This document shows, one piece after another, positions 24,497-33,934 of a DNA stretch of 64,000 nt. Within the stretch, counting starts at the first letter, position 1; every line of letters starts with the position of its first letter. This DNA comes from Flavobacterium branchiicola (GTDB taxonomy: Bacteria; Bacteroidota; Bacteroidia; Flavobacteriales; Flavobacteriaceae): assembly GCF_018383905.1 (NCBI RefSeq), contig NZ_JAGYWA010000006.1, forward strand, positions 124,001-188,000, read 5' to 3'. Made by a program: the position numbers and the translations under genes. A model generated the notes under the pieces. That model was not told where the DNA came from and ran no database searches. It worked only from the letters and a program-made list of their open reading frames with translations.

Positions 24497-24905
24497 ATTA
24501 ATTCATGGAGGAAAATTTTCAGATCATCGAGGAAGTATCTCGTATGTAAATGATTTTAGTTTTGAAGATATCGAAAGATTTTATATTATCAGTAATTCTT
24601 TAGAAAATCCCATTAGAGCTTGGCAGGGGCATAAATTAGATGCTAAAAATTTTTATTGTCTTTCAGGTTCGTTTAATATTCATTTTATAAAAATCGATAA
24701 TTGGGAAAATCCTTCAAAAGATTTGGTTATTGAGACTGTTTTCGTTTCTGAATCTGAAAGCAAAATTGTTTACATACCTGCGGGTTATGCAAATGCAATA
24801 GAATCTCTTGAAGAAAACTCAAAACTAATATCCTTTTCTACATTGCCATTAGCGAATGTAAGTGATGATGATGTTCGTTATCCATCAGATTATTGGCTTT
24901 TTTAA
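24486..24905 (+). CDS. WxcM/RmlC-like sugar cupin
   Basis: A 139-aa cupin: GGKFSDHRGSISYVNDF, IERFYIISNSLENPIRAWQGHKLDAKNFYCLSGSF and VYIPAGYANAIESLEENSKLISFS. It keeps the pattern of small sugar epimerase/isomerase cupins related to dTDP-4-dehydrorhamnose 3,5-epimerase and WxcM, but lacks the RGLHYQ motif of RmlC. It overlaps the WbpL-like gene by 11 bp and lies 3 bp before the PglE-like transaminase, so it may act on the same keto sugar. The precise activity is unknown. Confidence 0.72.
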   Translation: MGPKLIHGGKFSDHRGSISYVNDFSFEDIERFYIISNSLENPIRAWQGHKLDAKNFYCLSGSFNIHFIKIDNWENPSKDLVIETVFVSESESKIVYIPAGYANAIESLEENSKLISFSTLPLANVSDDDVRYPSDYWLF

Positions 24906-24908
24906 ATA

Positions 24909-26036
24909 ATGAAAGATAATAGAATTTATTTATCATTATCGCAAGAAAGCGGGTTTGAGCAAGAATATATTCAAAGAGCCCTAAAATCGAATTGGATAAC
25001 CTCTGGGGGAGCAAATGTTGACGAATTCGAAGATGAGCTTCAGAATTATTATAAAAATGAAAATTTTGTTGCAGCATCAAATTCCGGAACATCAGCTATA
25101 CATTTGGCATTAATATTACTAGGTATTAAATCTGGTGATGAGGTTATTTGTCAAAGTATGACTTTTTCTGCCTCAGCAAATCCAATTTTATATCAGAATG
25201 CATGTCCGATATTTGTAGATAGTGAAGTTGATACTTGGAATATTTGTCCTGAAAATCTTGAAATCGCTATAAAAGATAGAATCGAAAAAGGAAAAAAACC
25301 GAAGGCAATTATAGCGGTTCATTTATATGGCATGCCTTATAAAGTTGATGAAGTACATTCAATTGCCAGCAAATATGAAATACCAATTATTGAAGATAAT
25401 GCAGAAGCTCTTGGAAGTAGTTATAAAGGGAAAAAGTGTGGGAGTTTTGGTGCTTTTGGTATTTTGTCTTTTAATGGAAATAAAATTATAACAACTTCTA
25501 GTGGAGGTGCATTAATTGCCAATTCGAAAGAAATAAAAGATAAAGCAATCTTTTATGCTACTCAATCAAAAGATAAAGCAGTACATTATCAGCATAGTGA
25601 AATAGGTTACAATTATAGAATGAGTAATATTTGTGCAGGGATTGGTCTTGGACAAATGAAAATCTTAGAAAAGAATATTATTTTAAGACACGCCAATCAT
25701 TTATTTTACAAAGATATTTTTAAAGAAATTGAAAATGTAGAACTTTTTGATAATCTCAATGATGATTTCTTTTCTAATTATTGGCTAAATACAATATTAC
25801 TTCAAACAAAGGAAGAAAGAGAAAGATTAAGACTTGCTTTTGACGAAGCAAATATAGAGAGTCGTCCATTATGGAAACCAATGCATTTACAGCCAGTTTT
25901 TGAAAAGTACCCATATTATGGAGATAAAATTGCTGAAAATTTATTTAACAAAGGATTATGCCTGCCATCAGGATCAAATCTAAATGATATAGATAAAAGT
26001 AGAATTAAAGAAGTTATCGTCAATTTCTTTAAATGA
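24909..26036 (+). CDS. PglE/LegC-like nucleotide-4-keto-sugar transaminase
   Basis: A 375-aa DegT/DnrJ/EryC1/StrS PLP enzyme. It has NWITSGGANVDEFEDEL, SNSGTSAIHLALIL, MTFSASANPILY, IIEDNAEALGSSYKGKKCG (Asp about 163) and LSFNGNKIITTSSGGAL (Lys about 192). The GNKIITTSSGG form is typical of UDP-4-keto-6-deoxy-GlcNAc C4 transaminases such as PglE and LegC. Together with the WbpM/CapD-like dehydratase (28471) it could make UDP-4-amino-4,6-dideoxy-GlcNAc, a precursor of bacillosamine and legionaminic acid. Donor assignment is inferred. Confidence 0.87.
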   Translation: MKDNRIYLSLSQESGFEQEYIQRALKSNWITSGGANVDEFEDELQNYYKNENFVAASNSGTSAIHLALILLGIKSGDEVICQSMTFSASANPILYQNACPIFVDSEVDTWNICPENLEIAIKDRIEKGKKPKAIIAVHLYGMPYKVDEVHSIASKYEIPIIEDNAEALGSSYKGKKCGSFGAFGILSFNGNKIITTSSGGALIANSKEIKDKAIFYATQSKDKAVHYQHSEIGYNYRMSNICAGIGLGQMKILEKNIILRHANHLFYKDIFKEIENVELFDNLNDDFFSNYWLNTILLQTKEERERLRLAFDEANIESRPLWKPMHLQPVFEKYPYYGDKIAENLFNKGLCLPSGSNLNDIDKSRIKEVIVNFFK

Positions 26037-26051
26037 ATATAAAAATAGAAT

Positions 26052-26600
26052 ATGAAAATTGAAGAAACATTTATAAAAGATTTGGTAATTGTTGAACCAA
26101 CAGTTTTTGGTGACGAAAGAGGTTATTTTTTTGAATCTTACAGTAAAACTAAATTTGAAGATTTAGGAATTAATATTGATTTTGTTCAGGATAATCAGTC
26201 CTTTTCGAAAAAAGGAACATTAAGAGGTTTACATTATCAAAATCCTCCTTTTGCTCAAACAAAATTAGTTCGTGTGTTGGAAGGAGAAATTATAGATGTT
26301 GCAGTGGATTTAAGAAAAGATTCTCCTACGTACGGGAAATCATTTAGTGTTTTGTTATCGGCGGAGAATAAAAAACAGTTATTAGTACCACAAGGATTTG
26401 CGCATGGATTTTCAGTTATTAGTGAAACGGCTTCAGTAATGTATAAGTGCGATCAATTTTATAATAAAGCTTCTGAAGGGGGGATTAAATTTGATGATTC
26501 ATCTTTGAATATTGATTGGGGAATGAATCTTGATGATGCAATAGTTTCAGAGAAGGACCAAATTCTCCCATTTATTGATAATTGTAATAGTTTATTTTAA
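26052..26600 (+). CDS. rfbC: dTDP-4-dehydrorhamnose 3,5-epimerase
   Basis: A 182-aa cupin with ERGYFFESYSKTKFEDLGI, QDNQSFSKKGTLRGLHYQNPP (catalytic His in RGLHYQ), KLVRVLEGEIIDVAVDLRK and PQGFAHGFSVISE, all RmlC signatures. Full length. Its stop shares one base with the rfbD start, showing translational coupling. It is part of the rfbC-rfbD-rfbA block that, with rfbB at 4014, gives dTDP-L-rhamnose. Confidence 0.96.
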   Translation: MKIEETFIKDLVIVEPTVFGDERGYFFESYSKTKFEDLGINIDFVQDNQSFSKKGTLRGLHYQNPPFAQTKLVRVLEGEIIDVAVDLRKDSPTYGKSFSVLLSAENKKQLLVPQGFAHGFSVISETASVMYKCDQFYNKASEGGIKFDDSSLNIDWGMNLDDAIVSEKDQILPFIDNCNSLF

Positions 26601-27445
26601 TGAAAAAAATTCTTGTAACTGGAGCAACAGGACAATTAGGATCTGAACTTTCGGTTTTGGCACCTGATTATCGTCAGTATGAATGGGTATTTGGCGATCG
26701 TACTAAAGCTACATTAGATAATTTAGAATTGCTTCAATCTCAATTAAAAGTCATTAATCCGGATATTATATTTAATTGTGGAGCTTATACGGCTGTTGAT
26801 AAAGCGGAATCAGAAAAAGATTTGGCGTTTAAAGTGAATCACTTAGCTGTAGAGTTAATTGCAAAATATTCTGCAGAAATTAATGCCAAATTAATTCATA
26901 TTTCAACAGATTATGTTTTCGATGGCAAGTCTTCAATTGCTTTAAATGAAGAGGCAGAAACAAATCCGATAAATGTTTATGGAGAAAGTAAACTGGCTGG
27001 TGAAGTTGCATGCATAAAAGAAAATCCCGAGGCATTAATTATTAGAACTTCTTGGGTTTACAGTAAATTTGGGAATAATTTTGTAAAAACAATGCAACGA
27101 TTAATGCAAGAAAGAGATGAAATTCATGTTGTAAATGACCAGATAGGTTCACCAACTTATGCTGCTGATCTTGCAAAAGTAATGATTGATATCATCGAGT
27201 CTCCAAAATGGATTCCAGGAATCTATAATTATTCGAACGAGGGAGAAATTAGTTGGTACGAATTTGCATTAAGCATCAAAGAATTTGGAGGCTATTCTTG
27301 TAAAGTTGGAGGAATTTCATCTTCATCTTATCCTACACCAGCAAAACGCCCAAATTTTTCATTGTTGGATAAAACAAAAATAAAATCAGTTTATAATTTA
27401 GAAATTCCAAATTATAAGGAAAGTTTAAAAAAGATATTTGAATAA
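26600..27445 (+). CDS. rfbD: dTDP-4-dehydrorhamnose reductase
   Basis: A 281-aa SDR that completes dTDP-L-rhamnose. GATGQLGSELSVLAP is the NADPH loop; CGAYTAVDKAESEKDLAFKVN, ISTDYVFDGKSS and NVYGESKLAGEVA (catalytic Tyr/Lys) and RTSWVYSKFGNNFVKTM follow. Length is normal. It starts on the last base of rfbC. Confidence 0.96.
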   Translation: MKKILVTGATGQLGSELSVLAPDYRQYEWVFGDRTKATLDNLELLQSQLKVINPDIIFNCGAYTAVDKAESEKDLAFKVNHLAVELIAKYSAEINAKLIHISTDYVFDGKSSIALNEEAETNPINVYGESKLAGEVACIKENPEALIIRTSWVYSKFGNNFVKTMQRLMQERDEIHVVNDQIGSPTYAADLAKVMIDIIESPKWIPGIYNYSNEGEISWYEFALSIKEFGGYSCKVGGISSSSYPTPAKRPNFSLLDKTKIKSVYNLEIPNYKESLKKIFE

Positions 27446-27507
27446 AGTATGAATTTGCAACCTATGCCTTATTTAGAATCAAATACTAAAATCTAAAATC
27501 AAGTTTT

Positions 27508-28392
27508 ATGAAAGGAATTATATTAGCGGGAGGTTCTGGAACGAGATTACACCCATTAACATTAGCAGTAAGTAAACAACTAATGCCTGTTTATGATAAA
27601 CCAATGATCTATTATCCATTGTCAACTTTAATGATGGCGGGAATAAATGAAATTTTAATAATATCGACGCCTCATGATTTACCTCACTTCAAGAAGCTTC
27701 TTGGAGATGGGACTTCAATTGGTTGTAAATTTAGTTATGCTGAACAGCCAAATCCAAATGGTTTAGCTCAGGCATTTGTAATTGGTGAGGAGTTTATAGG
27801 TAAAGATAAAGTTGCTCTAGTACTTGGAGATAATATTTTCTTTGGAACAAATATGCAGCAACTTTTGAAGGATAATGCTGATCCAGAAGGAGGGGTTGTT
27901 TTTGCTTATCATGTTTCAGATCCAGAAAGATATGGTGTGGTAGAGTTTGATGAAAATAAAAATGCTATTTCCATCGAAGAAAAACCTTTGGAGCCAAAAT
28001 CAAATTATGCCGTTCCTGGCTTGTATTTTTATGATAATTCTGTAGTAGAAATTGCTAAAAATATTAAGCCAAGCGCTCGTGGTGAATATGAAATCACAGA
28101 TGTGAATAAGGTTTATCTTGAGAAAGGACAATTAAAAGTAGGGATATTGAGTAGAGGTACTGCTTGGTTAGACACTGGGACTTTTAATAGTTTAATGCAA
28201 GCCGGACAATTTGTTCAGGTTTTAGAAGAAAGACAAGGTTTAAAAGTAGGTTGTATTGAAGAAATTGCCTGGAGACAAGGATTTATTAATGACGAGCAAC
28301 TTGAAGAATTGGCTCAACCATTACTTAAATCTGGATATGGTACGTATTTAATACAATTTTTAAAACAAAAAAAGAGAGGTGTTAAAATTTAA
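27508..28392 (+). CDS. rfbA: Glucose-1-phosphate thymidylyltransferase
   Basis: Makes dTDP-glucose from glucose-1-P and dTTP. It opens MKGIILAGGSGTRLHPLTLAVSKQL (nucleotide loop), then DKPMIYYPLSTLMMAGI, ALVLGDNIFFG, YHVSDPERYGVVEF, SIEEKPLEPKS and the product-site WLDTGTFNSLMQAG. At 294 aa it is a full RmlA. A 62-bp gap upstream contains a short direct repeat (TAAAATC twice) but no promoter that I can recognise. Confidence 0.97.
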   Translation: MKGIILAGGSGTRLHPLTLAVSKQLMPVYDKPMIYYPLSTLMMAGINEILIISTPHDLPHFKKLLGDGTSIGCKFSYAEQPNPNGLAQAFVIGEEFIGKDKVALVLGDNIFFGTNMQQLLKDNADPEGGVVFAYHVSDPERYGVVEFDENKNAISIEEKPLEPKSNYAVPGLYFYDNSVVEIAKNIKPSARGEYEITDVNKVYLEKGQLKVGILSRGTAWLDTGTFNSLMQAGQFVQVLEERQGLKVGCIEEIAWRQGFINDEQLEELAQPLLKSGYGTYLIQFLKQKKRGVKI

Positions 28393-28430
28393 TTTGCACA
28401 ACAAAATAATTTTTTAAAACCTTTAATTTG

Positions 28431-28438
28431 TATTTTTG
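28431..28438 (+). promoter_or_regulatory. Possible -7 element before the CapD-like gene
   Basis: TATTTTTG matches TAnnTTTG and would place the start of transcription near 28445, about 26 nt before the TTG start at 28471. No good TTG is present 19-21 bp upstream, so this may be an internal, weak promoter or chance. Confidence 0.3.
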
Positions 28439-28470
28439 TAAGACATACAAATTTTGCAGAATCAAAATCA

Positions 28471-30444
28471 TTGAAATTGAATACAGATAAACCAACCAAA
28501 ATAGCCGATTTATTGCATAATTCATTCTCTCCAAGGAATCTAAGGGCTAACATAAATAACCTTAGTTACTTGCCTAGGTGGATTATTGTTGCCATAGATA
28601 TAATGGTTCTGGTTTTTTCATTTACATTCACATATATGTTGTTTGAAGGAACAGCTATTGGATATATCATTACCTCTCATGATTTCTACTTTGTTTTAAG
28701 TTTAATATTTGTAAATATATTTTTCTTTTGGTTATTTAGAACTTATTCGGGTATTATCAGGCATTCCTCTTATATAGACGCCATAAAACTATTGTTTTCG
28801 CAGATGTCTGTATTGGTTTTCTTTTTATTCTTTAATTTAGTTTTTGAACTTTATACGGGACATAAAGCATTTCTTAATACAGCTCTCTTTATCAATTTGG
28901 TTTTGTCGTTTTGCGGTTTGTTTTTGTATCGTGTAATTGTAAAACAAACATTTGAATTATATTTCTCTGAAAAAACAAATTCAAAACTTATTAGGACTGT
29001 AATTTATGGTACTGATGCAAATGCTATTTCAGTAGCTAATGCATTAAAATTTGAAACTCCTTCTAGATTTAAAATTGTTGGTTTTGTAGATAAAAACAAT
29101 CAAAATGCATCTAAACGTATGTTGGATTTGCCAATTTTGATTTTAAGAAAAAAAATACCAGCTCTAATGCGTTCTGTTGCTGCTGAGGGTGTGATTATTG
29201 CTGATAAAAGTTTATCGAAAGAGGAACAATTGATTATTGTTGATCAATGTTTAGAGTTTAACTACAGAGTTTATACTGTTCCCTTAATTTCAGATTGGGA
29301 AAATCAAAAGGAAATTTCTCAAAAGGTTAAGAATATTCAAATTGAGGATTTATTAGAAAGAAAACCTATTGTTTTAGATAGTAAATCAATTTCTAAGCAA
29401 TTAAAGGAAAAGACAATTTTGATAACTGGAGCAGCAGGTTCTATAGGAAGTGAAATCGTCAGACAGGTTCTTGGTTTTAATCCTAAAACGGTGATAATCT
29501 TGGATCATGCTGAAACTCCCTTGCATAATTTATGTTTAGAGACATTCGCAATGAACTCAGAAACAAAAATCGTAGCTGTTATTGCCGATGTTAAAAGTAA
29601 AAAAGCATTAGAAAAAGTATTTAAAAATCATAATCCTCACGTTGTTTTTCATGCTGCGGCATATAAACATGTTCCTTTAATGGAGGATAATCCTTCGCAA
29701 GCTATATTGACTAATATAAAAGGGACAAAAAATCTGGCAGATTTATCATGTAAATATCATGTGCGCAAATTTGTAATGGTTTCAACCGATAAAGCTGTAA
29801 ATCCTAGTAATGTTATGGGAGCCAGTAAGCGTATCGCAGAGAAATATGTTCAATCTCTTTTTTTAAAAAATCAAAAAGAGAATATTCCGGGAGTTACTAA
29901 ATTTATTACAACCCGTTTTGGAAATGTTTTGGGATCAAATGGATCAGTTGTTCCGTTGTTTACGAAACAAATTGCTGAAGGTGGTCCAGTTACAATAACA
30001 CATCAGGATATTATTAGATACTTTATGACTATTCCTGAAGCTTGTCAGTTAGTATTAGAAGCCGGAGCTATGGGTAACGGTGGAGAAATTTATATTTTTG
30101 ATATGGGGAAACCTGTTCGAATAATAGATTTGGCTAAAAAAATGATTAAACTTGCAGGTTTTATTCCAGATAAAGAAATCAAAATTAAAATAGTAGGTCT
30201 GCGTCCGGGAGAAAAATTATATGAAGAATTATTAAATGATACTTCAAAAACGTTGCCGACTTATCATGATAAAATCATGATCGCTCAGGAGATTCAAGAT
30301 GAATATGAAAATCTTCATACTGAAATTGACGAACTAATCGGAATCGCTGATTTTTATGATAATGATGATATAGTCACTAAAATGAAAAAAATTGTTCCTG
30401 AATTTAAAAGCATGAATTCTGCTTTTGAAGTTTTAGATAATTAA
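28471..30444 (+). CDS. Membrane CapD/WbpM/FlaA1-like nucleotide-sugar 4,6-dehydratase
   Basis: A 657-aa protein with four N-terminal membrane helices (about residues 35-150), a CoA-binding-like Rossmann domain (about 160-270), and a C-terminal SDR domain beginning ILITGAAGSIGSEIVRQVLG. Further motifs are DHAETPLHNL, HAAAYKHVPLMEDNP, STDKAVNPSNVMGASKRIAEK and TRFGNVLGSNGSVVPLF. WbpM/PglF/CapD enzymes dehydrate UDP-GlcNAc to UDP-4-keto-6-deoxy sugars. The start is TTG 28471 (or TTG 28477); there is no ATG. It ends just before a terminator and closes the first half of the locus. It would feed the WbpV-like reductase and the PglE-like transaminase. Confidence 0.92.
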   Translation: MKLNTDKPTKIADLLHNSFSPRNLRANINNLSYLPRWIIVAIDIMVLVFSFTFTYMLFEGTAIGYIITSHDFYFVLSLIFVNIFFFWLFRTYSGIIRHSSYIDAIKLLFSQMSVLVFFLFFNLVFELYTGHKAFLNTALFINLVLSFCGLFLYRVIVKQTFELYFSEKTNSKLIRTVIYGTDANAISVANALKFETPSRFKIVGFVDKNNQNASKRMLDLPILILRKKIPALMRSVAAEGVIIADKSLSKEEQLIIVDQCLEFNYRVYTVPLISDWENQKEISQKVKNIQIEDLLERKPIVLDSKSISKQLKEKTILITGAAGSIGSEIVRQVLGFNPKTVIILDHAETPLHNLCLETFAMNSETKIVAVIADVKSKKALEKVFKNHNPHVVFHAAAYKHVPLMEDNPSQAILTNIKGTKNLADLSCKYHVRKFVMVSTDKAVNPSNVMGASKRIAEKYVQSLFLKNQKENIPGVTKFITTRFGNVLGSNGSVVPLFTKQIAEGGPVTITHQDIIRYFMTIPEACQLVLEAGAMGNGGEIYIFDMGKPVRIIDLAKKMIKLAGFIPDKEIKIKIVGLRPGEKLYEELLNDTSKTLPTYHDKIMIAQEIQDEYENLHTEIDELIGIADFYDNDDIVTKMKKIVPEFKSMNSAFEVLDN

Positions 30445-30484
30445 TTTCTTACGGATATTAAATTTTGTTTTAAGTATTATATTT

Positions 30485-30514
30485 AAAAGGTGTTTTTTTT
30501 AAAGCGCCTTTTTG
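30485..30514 (+). terminator. Rho-independent-like terminator after the CapD-like gene
   Basis: AAAAGGTG (30485-30492) pairs with CGCCTTTT (30505-30512), eight pairs including one G-U, with a 12-nt loop; T-rich sequence runs into and past the 3' arm. It is 41 bp past the stop codon and separates the two large gene blocks. Confidence 0.6.
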
Positions 30515-30666
30515 CATTTTTAAATGTTTTTTAAACGAGTAAAAATCCTGTTAATTCTTTAAGGCTTTTAATATACAAATACATTTTTTTTAAGTATATG
30601 ATATACAAAAGTGAATTTTAATTAAAAAAAGACTTTCTTGCAATTTATATTGTAAGTGATAATATA
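30515..30666. other. AT-rich intergenic spacer before the ABC exporter genes
   Basis: No gene is visible. The 9-mer ATATACAAA occurs at 30571 and again at 30601, exactly 30 bp apart, with a small palindromic stretch TATATGATATA between. A near-miss -7 element (TATATTG) lies at about 30647, just upstream of the start codon. A promoter must lie here if the 30485 terminator is efficient, but I cannot define it. Confidence 0.4.
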
Positions 30667-31530
30667 ATGAACACAAATAATAATAACAGCTGGCTGTTTG
30701 AAATAACACCTAAAAACAAGTTTTTTACATTAAACCTTAAAGAGGTTTGGCAATACAGAGATTTATTATTTCTTTTTGTGAAACGTGATGTTATCACGGT
30801 ATACAAGCAAACGGTATTAGGGCCACTTTGGTACCTAATTCAGCCACTATTTACAACTATTACATTTACCATAATATTTAATAATGTTGCAGGAATTAGT
30901 ACAGGACCTGTACCACCGTTTTTATTTAATATGGCAGGGATAACAGTTTGGAATTATTTTACTTCCTGTCTTAATGGAACTTCAGACACATTTAAATCGA
31001 ATGCAGGAATATTTGGAAAGGTTTATTTTCCTAGAATTATTACACCACTTTCTGTTGTGATTTCCAATTTAATAAAATTTGGAATCCAATTCTTAATTTT
31101 TATAGCTTTTTATATTTACTATAACTTTCAAGGGTATAATTTAAGCCTAAATAAACTAACAATATTTTTTCCATTGTTAATAGTAATCATGGGAATTTTT
31201 GGGTTAGGATTAGGAATGCTTATTTCCTCTATGGTTACTAAATATAGAGATTTTAGTTATTTGGTTAGTTTTGGTATACAGTTATTAATGTATTTATCAG
31301 CTGTAATGTATCCAATGGAATTAATAAAAGCTAAGATGCCTCAATATGCATGGATCGTTAAATATAATCCTCTAGCTTATATTATAGAAACAGCTCGCTA
31401 TATGCTTTTGAATGTAGGAGAAATTTCGATATTTGGTTTGTTTTATACAGTAGCTCTTACAATAGCAATCTTTTTTATTGGACTTTTGGTTTTTAATAAA
31501 ACCGAAAAAAGTTTTATTGATACAGTTTAA
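30667..31530 (+). CDS. wzm: ABC-2 type polysaccharide exporter, permease subunit (Wzm)
   Basis: A 287-aa inner-membrane protein. The N-terminal cytoplasmic segment LKEVWQYRDLLFLFVKRDV is followed by YKQTVLGPLWYLIQPLFTTI and six hydrophobic helices, with GIFGKVYFPRIITPLSVVIS and VMYPMELI, standard for Wzm/KpsM-like permeases of the O-antigen exporter group. Partner of the ATPase 54 bp downstream. It exports complete, lipid-linked polysaccharide without a Wzy. Confidence 0.94.
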   Translation: MNTNNNNSWLFEITPKNKFFTLNLKEVWQYRDLLFLFVKRDVITVYKQTVLGPLWYLIQPLFTTITFTIIFNNVAGISTGPVPPFLFNMAGITVWNYFTSCLNGTSDTFKSNAGIFGKVYFPRIITPLSVVISNLIKFGIQFLIFIAFYIYYNFQGYNLSLNKLTIFFPLLIVIMGIFGLGLGMLISSMVTKYRDFSYLVSFGIQLLMYLSAVMYPMELIKAKMPQYAWIVKYNPLAYIIETARYMLLNVGEISIFGLFYTVALTIAIFFIGLLVFNKTEKSFIDTV

Positions 31531-31584
31531 TCACTATCAACATTAATCAAGGTTTATTTAAAGTATTAATAATTTATAGCATAG

Positions 31585-32868
31585 TTGGAAAAAGATATAA
31601 TTTTAAAAGCTGAAAACATTTCAAAGCAATATCGTTTAGGGCAGGTAGGTACCGGTACGCTAAGCCATGATTTGAATAGATGGTGGCATGAAATACGTGG
31701 TAAGGAAAATCCGTATTTAAAAATTGGAGATGTAAATGATCGTTCTATAAAAGGCGATTCTGAATATGTCTGGGCCATACAGGATATAAATTTTGAAGTA
31801 GAACGTGGGGAAGTTCTTGGAATTATTGGAAAAAATGGCGCAGGAAAATCGACACTTTTAAAGATACTTTCAAAAGTTACAGCCCCAACAACAGGAAGTA
31901 TAAAGTCCCGAGGTAGAATAGCTTCTTTATTAGAAGTTGGAACAGGTTTTCATGGTGAAATGACTGGACGTGAAAATATCTTTTTGAATGGTGCTATTCT
32001 TGGAATGACCAAAAAAGAGATAGCTTCAAAACTGGATGAAATTATCGAATTTTCTGGTTGCGAACGTTATATTGATACTCCTGTAAAAAGATATAGTTCT
32101 GGAATGACAGTACGTTTGGCATTTGCTGTAGCTGCTTTTTTGGAACCTGAAATTTTAGTTATTGACGAGGTTTTGGCAGTTGGTGATGCTGAGTTTCAGA
32201 AAAAAGCAATTGGTAAAATGCAGGAAATTTCAAAAGGTGGTGGGAGGACGGTTTTATTTGTGAGTCATAATATGGCTGCGGTAAAAAGTTTATGCACAAG
32301 AGGTATTGTTTTGGAAAATGGGAAAGTAACTTTAATCGACGAGATTGATAAAGCCATTTTTTATTATTTAGGTGATGCTGAATTTGATAGGTGTAATCGT
32401 AGAAAGTTTGTAAATTTTAATAATGATATTTTTGATTTGAAAGAAATTGGATTTCAGAATGAGGGAATGAGTTTTGATGATCCGTTGGTAGAAAATAAAA
32501 AAATAGAATTATTAACAAAAATCGAAATGAAAATGGAGCATGAGGGTAAATATCATTTAACATATCATTTGTTTAACGATTTAGGAGATTCATTATTTTC
32601 TTTTTCAAATAATTATACTGATGCCACAATTAAAAAAGGGACAAATCTTTTAAAGTGTGTTTTTCCTGTTAATTTTTTTCAATCAGGAAATTATAGCTTA
32701 TCAATTTATATTGTTGAAGATAAAAAACATTCAATATTCAAGGAGAATGATATTATTCATTTTACAATTGTTGATGGAGAACGTGATTTAGGGGCATACA
32801 TGGGAAGAGAACCTGGATATATCAGACCTAGTTTTGAATGGGAGAATATAAATTTTTGCAATGATTAA
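31585..32868 (+). CDS. wzt: ABC polysaccharide exporter ATPase with C-terminal substrate-recognition domain (Wzt)
   Basis: The nucleotide-binding domain has Walker A GKNGAGKST (residues 82-90), signature YSSGM (170-174) and Walker B ILVIDE (190-195). A C-terminal domain of about 165 residues (265-427) with a beta-sandwich-like pattern (GKYHLTYHLFNDLGDSLFSF; GNYSLSIYIVED) matches the Wzt carbohydrate-binding module that recognises the finished chain in O-antigen exporters. The start is TTG 31585, within the expected position for the family start. It overlaps the VioA-like transaminase gene by 8 bp, tying exporter and sugar synthesis into one transcript. Confidence 0.93.
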   Translation: MEKDIILKAENISKQYRLGQVGTGTLSHDLNRWWHEIRGKENPYLKIGDVNDRSIKGDSEYVWAIQDINFEVERGEVLGIIGKNGAGKSTLLKILSKVTAPTTGSIKSRGRIASLLEVGTGFHGEMTGRENIFLNGAILGMTKKEIASKLDEIIEFSGCERYIDTPVKRYSSGMTVRLAFAVAAFLEPEILVIDEVLAVGDAEFQKKAIGKMQEISKGGGRTVLFVSHNMAAVKSLCTRGIVLENGKVTLIDEIDKAIFYYLGDAEFDRCNRRKFVNFNNDIFDLKEIGFQNEGMSFDDPLVENKKIELLTKIEMKMEHEGKYHLTYHLFNDLGDSLFSFSNNYTDATIKKGTNLLKCVFPVNFFQSGNYSLSIYIVEDKKHSIFKENDIIHFTIVDGERDLGAYMGREPGYIRPSFEWENINFCND

Positions 32869-33934
32869 CGTAACAAAATGTTTTCTGCCTTCAATAGAGG
32901 AGTATCAAGACTTTGTTCAAAGGGCTTGGCATAATGAATGGCTTACTAATAGAGGAGAATTAGTTTTAGAATTGGAGAGTAAGCTAAAAGACTATTTGGC
33001 GGTATCTAATATTATTATAACTAATAATGGGACAATACCCCTTCAGATTGCATTAAAATTGTTAGGAAAAGAAGGCCAAATACTAACAACACCATTTAGT
33101 TATATAGCCACAACAGCATCAATTATTTGGGAGAATTGTACCCCTATATTTGTAGATATCCATCCTGAATATCTAACTATTGACGAATCAAAAATTGAAG
33201 CTTTAATTACAGATAAAACTACAGCAATATTAGCAACTCATGTATTTGGAAATCCATGCAACGTCAGAGTAATTGAAGACATAGCTATAAAATATAATCT
33301 TAAAGTTATTTATGATGGTGCTCATTGCTTTGGTGTGAAATACTTTGAGAAATCAATATTTAATTATGGAGATATTAGTACTTGTAGTTTTCATGCCACA
33401 AAACTCTTTCATACAGGTGAAGGAGGAGCAATGTTTGCAAATGATGCTGACTTAAGAAATAAGCTATTTTACAGTCATAATTTCGGACATAATGGGACAA
33501 TGTCTTATTATGGCTTAGGAATTAATGGTAAAATTTCAGAATTACATGCTGCCATGGGGCTTAGTGTGCTGCCGTATATGGATAAGATTATTTCTGAAAG
33601 AAAAAACTTAGTAGATTATTATAACTCAAATTTAGTTTTTTCTAAGCTACAAGGTCTAAAAATAAGAGAGAATACAGAATGGAATTATAGTTATTATCCA
33701 ATTATTTTTGAAAGTGAAGAAAAATTGCTTGAGGTTCAAAGTATATTAAATACTAACGAAATTTTTCCAAGACGTTATTTTTACCCATCTTTAAATACAA
33801 TTGAGTATATAAAAGGATTAGAAATGCCTGTTTCAGAAAGCATTGCTTCTAGAATATTGTGTTTACCACTTTATATTGGATTATCAAAAAATGAACAGGA
33901 TGAAATAATTAAGATAATTAATAGTTTATGCTAA
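32861..33934 (+). CDS. VioA-like dTDP-4-keto-6-deoxyglucose C4 transaminase
   Basis: A 357-aa DegT-family enzyme. Signature stretches are NEWLTNRGELVLELESKL, ITNNGTIPLQIAL, TTPFSYIATTASIIWENC, THVFGNPCNV, VIYDGAHCFGVKY (Asp about 152) and CSFHATKLFHTGEGGAMF (Schiff-base Lys about 181). The HATKLFHT form and opening match VioA, which makes dTDP-4-amino-4,6-dideoxyglucose (Qui4N). RfbA and RfbB in this locus supply its substrate. The next gene is a VioB/NeuD-like N-acetyltransferase. Confidence 0.87.
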   Translation: MINVTKCFLPSIEEYQDFVQRAWHNEWLTNRGELVLELESKLKDYLAVSNIIITNNGTIPLQIALKLLGKEGQILTTPFSYIATTASIIWENCTPIFVDIHPEYLTIDESKIEALITDKTTAILATHVFGNPCNVRVIEDIAIKYNLKVIYDGAHCFGVKYFEKSIFNYGDISTCSFHATKLFHTGEGGAMFANDADLRNKLFYSHNFGHNGTMSYYGLGINGKISELHAAMGLSVLPYMDKIISERKNLVDYYNSNLVFSKLQGLKIRENTEWNYSYYPIIFESEEKLLEVQSILNTNEIFPRRYFYPSLNTIEYIKGLEMPVSESIASRILCLPLYIGLSKNEQDEIIKIINSLC

